NCBI GenBank assembly: GCA_020444985.1
Contig: JAGRHK010000090.1
Location: forward strand, 1 to 6,855
DNA from: Candidatus Competibacteraceae bacterium
Lineage (GTDB): Bacteria > Pseudomonadota > Gammaproteobacteria > Competibacterales > Competibacteraceae
Length of the DNA: 6,855 nt
Reading direction: 5' to 3'
Position numbers and translations under genes: made by a program. Below are positions 4,985 to 6,855 of this stretch, piece after piece; within the stretch, counting starts at the first letter, position 1, and every line of letters starts with the position of its first letter. The notes below the pieces were generated by a model. That model worked only from the letters and a program-made list of their open reading frames with translations. It did not search any database and was not told the DNA's origin.

Positions 4985-5830
4985 TTGAAAACAATGGTGA
5001 CGTATTGGAATCCGCTCTGCTTGGAGCATCAGGATCGGTGGACGCCACTCCCGGAGCTGGAGAGCCAGGTGGAAGAACTGACCCTGAGCATGGATCCGCT
5101 CACTGGAGAATACACACGCCTGACCCGCTTTCTTCCTGGCGCGGATACGACAGCCCTCGGTGGAAAGGTTCATACCTACCCCGAGGAAGTGTTCATCGTC
5201 AGCGGCCGCCTGTATGACCAGACGCTTGATCAGTGGCTGGAGGCGGGTTGCTACGCCAGCCGCGCGCCTGGCGAACGGCACGGTCCATTCAGAACAGACG
5301 TAGGCTGTGTGGTTTTGGAAATCTCGTTTCCTCAACGGGTGGGGGTTGAAAAGGATCAAGACCCCGCGACGCCACTAACAGCCGATGCAAGAGAAGCGCC
5401 CCGATCGACCAAAGAATCACAGGATTTTCCTCGTGATCGCCAACCCACGGTTCGCCTGTTGGCAATGCCCGCGCACACCAATCCCAGCGGCAACATTTTT
5501 GGGGGTTGGATCATGGCGCAGATGGATATTGCGGGCGGGATCGTGGCGTTGGAGTATGCGGGAGGCCCGGTCGTGACCGTGGCTGTAACGTCGATGGAGT
5601 TTCATAAGCCCGTGCAGGTAGGCGATCTGGTGAGCTGCTTTGCCCGTATTCAGAAAGTCGGCTCGTCTTCGGTGACGGTCAAGGTGGAGGTCTTTGCCCA
5701 GCGGGCGCACAACGGCATCTTGCAATCGGTTGAGGTAACCGAGGCCGTGATCGTTTATGTTTCGGTCGATGACAACGGCACACCCCGGAAGCTCCCCGCG
5801 CGAGGAGCGGATTTTGGACATTACTGGTGA
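4985..5830 (+). CDS. Fusion of a ChrR-like cupin domain with a YciA-type hot-dog acyl-CoA thioesterase
   Basis: One uninterrupted 281-residue frame carries two domains usually encoded separately. Residues 1-117 are a ChrR-like cupin beginning MKTMVTYWNPLCLEHQDRW. HTYPEEVFIVSG (63-74) and PGERHGPF (95-102) carry likely metal ligands His63, Glu67 or Glu68, and His99. A charged, probably flexible linker spans about 118-152. Residues 153-281 match YciA/BfiZ-type acyl-CoA thioesterases: LLAMPAHTNPSGNIFGGW (158-175), then QMDIAGG (179-185) with probable catalytic Asp181, VTSMEFHKPVQVGD (201-214) and TEAVIVYV (252-259). YciA enzymes hydrolyse acyl-CoAs in the cytoplasm. The cupin's role is unknown; it may bind a metal or ligand and control the thioesterase. 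GGAGA (4973-4977) lies 7 bases before TTG 4985 but 16 before ATG 4994, so TTG is the likely start. The thioesterase has no plausible start of its own in the linker. The gene is convergent with the aldo/keto reductase gene 30 bases away. Confidence 0.88.
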   Translation: MKTMVTYWNPLCLEHQDRWTPLPELESQVEELTLSMDPLTGEYTRLTRFLPGADTTALGGKVHTYPEEVFIVSGRLYDQTLDQWLEAGCYASRAPGERHGPFRTDVGCVVLEISFPQRVGVEKDQDPATPLTADAREAPRSTKESQDFPRDRQPTVRLLAMPAHTNPSGNIFGGWIMAQMDIAGGIVALEYAGGPVVTVAVTSMEFHKPVQVGDLVSCFARIQKVGSSSVTVKVEVFAQRAHNGILQSVEVTEAVIVYVSVDDNGTPRKLPARGADFGHYW

Positions 5831-5860
5831 AACGCTCTCTACCGTTGACCCGCCCTGGCT

Positions 5861-6853
5861 TCAGACATTGACCAACTGCATCATCTCGGCCGGATAACGC
5901 AGGCCCGCCGCCGCATCGGGCGGGAAAACCGCCTCCAGCTCAACGCACTCCGTCGGGGTCAGCGTCAGGTCGACCGCCCCCCTATTATCCTCCAGATGGC
6001 GTCGCCGCTTAGCGCCAGGAATCGGGATAATGTCTTCCCCTTGGGCCAGGACCCAGGCCAAGGCCAACTGTGCAGGCGTACAGTCTTTCTGTTGGGCCAG
6101 CCTCTTGATCTTGTCGACCAGGGCGAGATTCCGGGTGAAGTTCTCACCCTGGAAACGGGGACTGGTGCGCCGGTAATCGTCGGCGGCAAAATCGTCCGGA
6201 CGCTGGATCGCGCCGGTCAAAAAGCCGCGTCCCAAGGGGCTATACGCCACGAAGGCGACGCCCAAGCGACGGCACGCCGCCAAGACCCCGTCAGGTTCCG
6301 GGTCGCGCGTCCACAAGGAATATTCGGATTGCACCGCCGCAATCGGATGCACCGCACAAGCCCGCGCGAGGGTAGCGGCAGAGACTTCCGACAAACCAAG
6401 CCAGCGCACCTTGCCGGCTTGCACCAAGTCCGCCATGGCGCCCACGGTGTCCTCAATGGGCGTATCCGGGTCAAGCCGGTGCTGGTAATACAAGTCGATC
6501 GTTTCCACGCCTAACCGCCGGAGACTCCCCTCGCAGGCGGCGCGGAGATAGTCGGGACGACTGTTGAGACCGCGCCGCGTCGGGTCCTGCGGATCACGCA
6601 CAATGCCAAACTTGGTGGCGAGAAAGACACGGTCGCGTTGCCCCCGGATCGCCCGTCCGAGCAGTTCCTCATTAGTGTAGGGGCCATACATATCAGCGGT
6701 ATCCAGCAAGGTGATGCCTAGCTCCAGCGCACGATCAATCGTCGCCAGGGATTCAGCATCGTCACGCCCACTGTAAAAATCGCTCATGCCCATACACCCC
6801 AAACCAATGGCAGAGACGGTGGGGCCGTTGCGGCCTAATAAACGGGTTTTCAT
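5861..6853 (-). CDS. Aldo/keto reductase (AKR13-like)
   Basis: This is a cytoplasmic NADPH-dependent oxidoreductase with a TIM-barrel fold, 330 residues, normal for the family. The N terminus MKTRLLGRNGPTVSAIGLGC is a typical start. DTADMYG (51-57) supplies catalytic Asp51 and Tyr56, KFG (81-83) supplies Lys81, and YYQHRLD (122-128) supplies His125, so the tetrad is complete. VRWLGLSEVS (149-158), QSEYSLWTRDPE (175-186), AYSPLGRGFLTG (203-214) and IPIPGAKRRRHLEDN (276-290), the cofactor-binding end, follow in the usual order. The likely substrate is an aldehyde or ketone and cannot be specified. The start ATG is two bases from the window edge, so its ribosome-binding site and promoter are not visible. 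The gene runs opposite to all others here, and no strong terminator is evident in the 30-base gap between the converging stops. It appears somewhat richer in GC than the uronate genes and may belong to a different unit. Confidence 0.92.
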   Translation of the reverse strand: MKTRLLGRNGPTVSAIGLGCMGMSDFYSGRDDAESLATIDRALELGITLLDTADMYGPYTNEELLGRAIRGQRDRVFLATKFGIVRDPQDPTRRGLNSRPDYLRAACEGSLRRLGVETIDLYYQHRLDPDTPIEDTVGAMADLVQAGKVRWLGLSEVSAATLARACAVHPIAAVQSEYSLWTRDPEPDGVLAACRRLGVAFVAYSPLGRGFLTGAIQRPDDFAADDYRRTSPRFQGENFTRNLALVDKIKRLAQQKDCTPAQLALAWVLAQGEDIIPIPGAKRRRHLEDNRGAVDLTLTPTECVELEAVFPPDAAAGLRYPAEMMQLVNV

Positions 6854-6855
6854 GG

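Noticed and set aside
4847..5359. 170-codon - strand frame over the dcuB-to-cupin gap and the cupin domain
   Set aside because: It overlaps the strongly supported cupin coding sequence, and I could not recognise any family in it.
5831..5860. Terminator between the converging fusion and aldo/keto reductase genes
   Set aside because: The 30-base gap has no clear inverted repeat or T-run on either strand.
5996..6514. 172-codon + strand frame opposite the aldo/keto reductase
   Set aside because: The - strand protein has every expected reductase motif in order; the + strand frame has none and is an antisense shadow.

Overview
The window looks like a catabolic region from a non-enteric member of the Gammaproteobacteria. 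KduI, KduD, KdgR and DcuB all read as close relatives, of the same length or nearly so, of the Escherichia/Dickeya proteins. However, the gene order (kduI-kduD-kdgR-Gfo/Idh oxidoreductase-dcuB) is not an arrangement I know from enterics. Base composition is moderately GC-rich. No genus can be assigned from the sequence alone. I saw no tRNA, rRNA, insertion sequence, CRISPR array or phage gene, and no gap between genes exceeds about 230 bases.

Positions 1-3219, all on the + strand, form a uronate module. It starts with the C-terminal 40% of kduI (5-keto-4-deoxyuronate isomerase, cut by the window edge), followed 45 bases later by complete kduD (2-keto-3-deoxygluconate 5-dehydrogenase). Together these turn the 4-deoxy-5-ketouronate released from unsaturated oligouronides, for example from pectate lyase products, into 2-keto-3-deoxygluconate (KDG). 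After a 189-base gap with a candidate promoter and operator comes kdgR, the IclR-family KDG-responsive repressor. A Gfo/Idh/MocA oxidoreductase resembling E. coli YdgJ follows 36 bases after it, probably in the same transcript. KDG kinase, KDPG aldolase, lyases and a dedicated KDG/oligouronide importer are not in the window.

Positions 3220-3450 hold two hairpins, one an 11-bp perfect inverted repeat, and a plausible sigma-70 promoter. They separate the uronate genes from dcuB (3451-4791), a full-length C4-dicarboxylate antiporter of the anaerobic fumarate/succinate type. Its position next to uronate genes suggests fermentative growth with fumarate respiration or succinate export, or less likely uptake of an acidic sugar.

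Positions 4792-4984 are a GC-rich, hairpin-containing gap. It is followed by the most unusual gene here (4985-5830), a single reading frame that joins a ChrR-like cupin domain to a YciA-type hot-dog acyl-CoA thioesterase, with a probable TTG start. The last gene, on the - strand and convergent (5861-6853), is an aldo/keto reductase with an intact catalytic tetrad. The last two genes have no evident tie to uronate catabolism.
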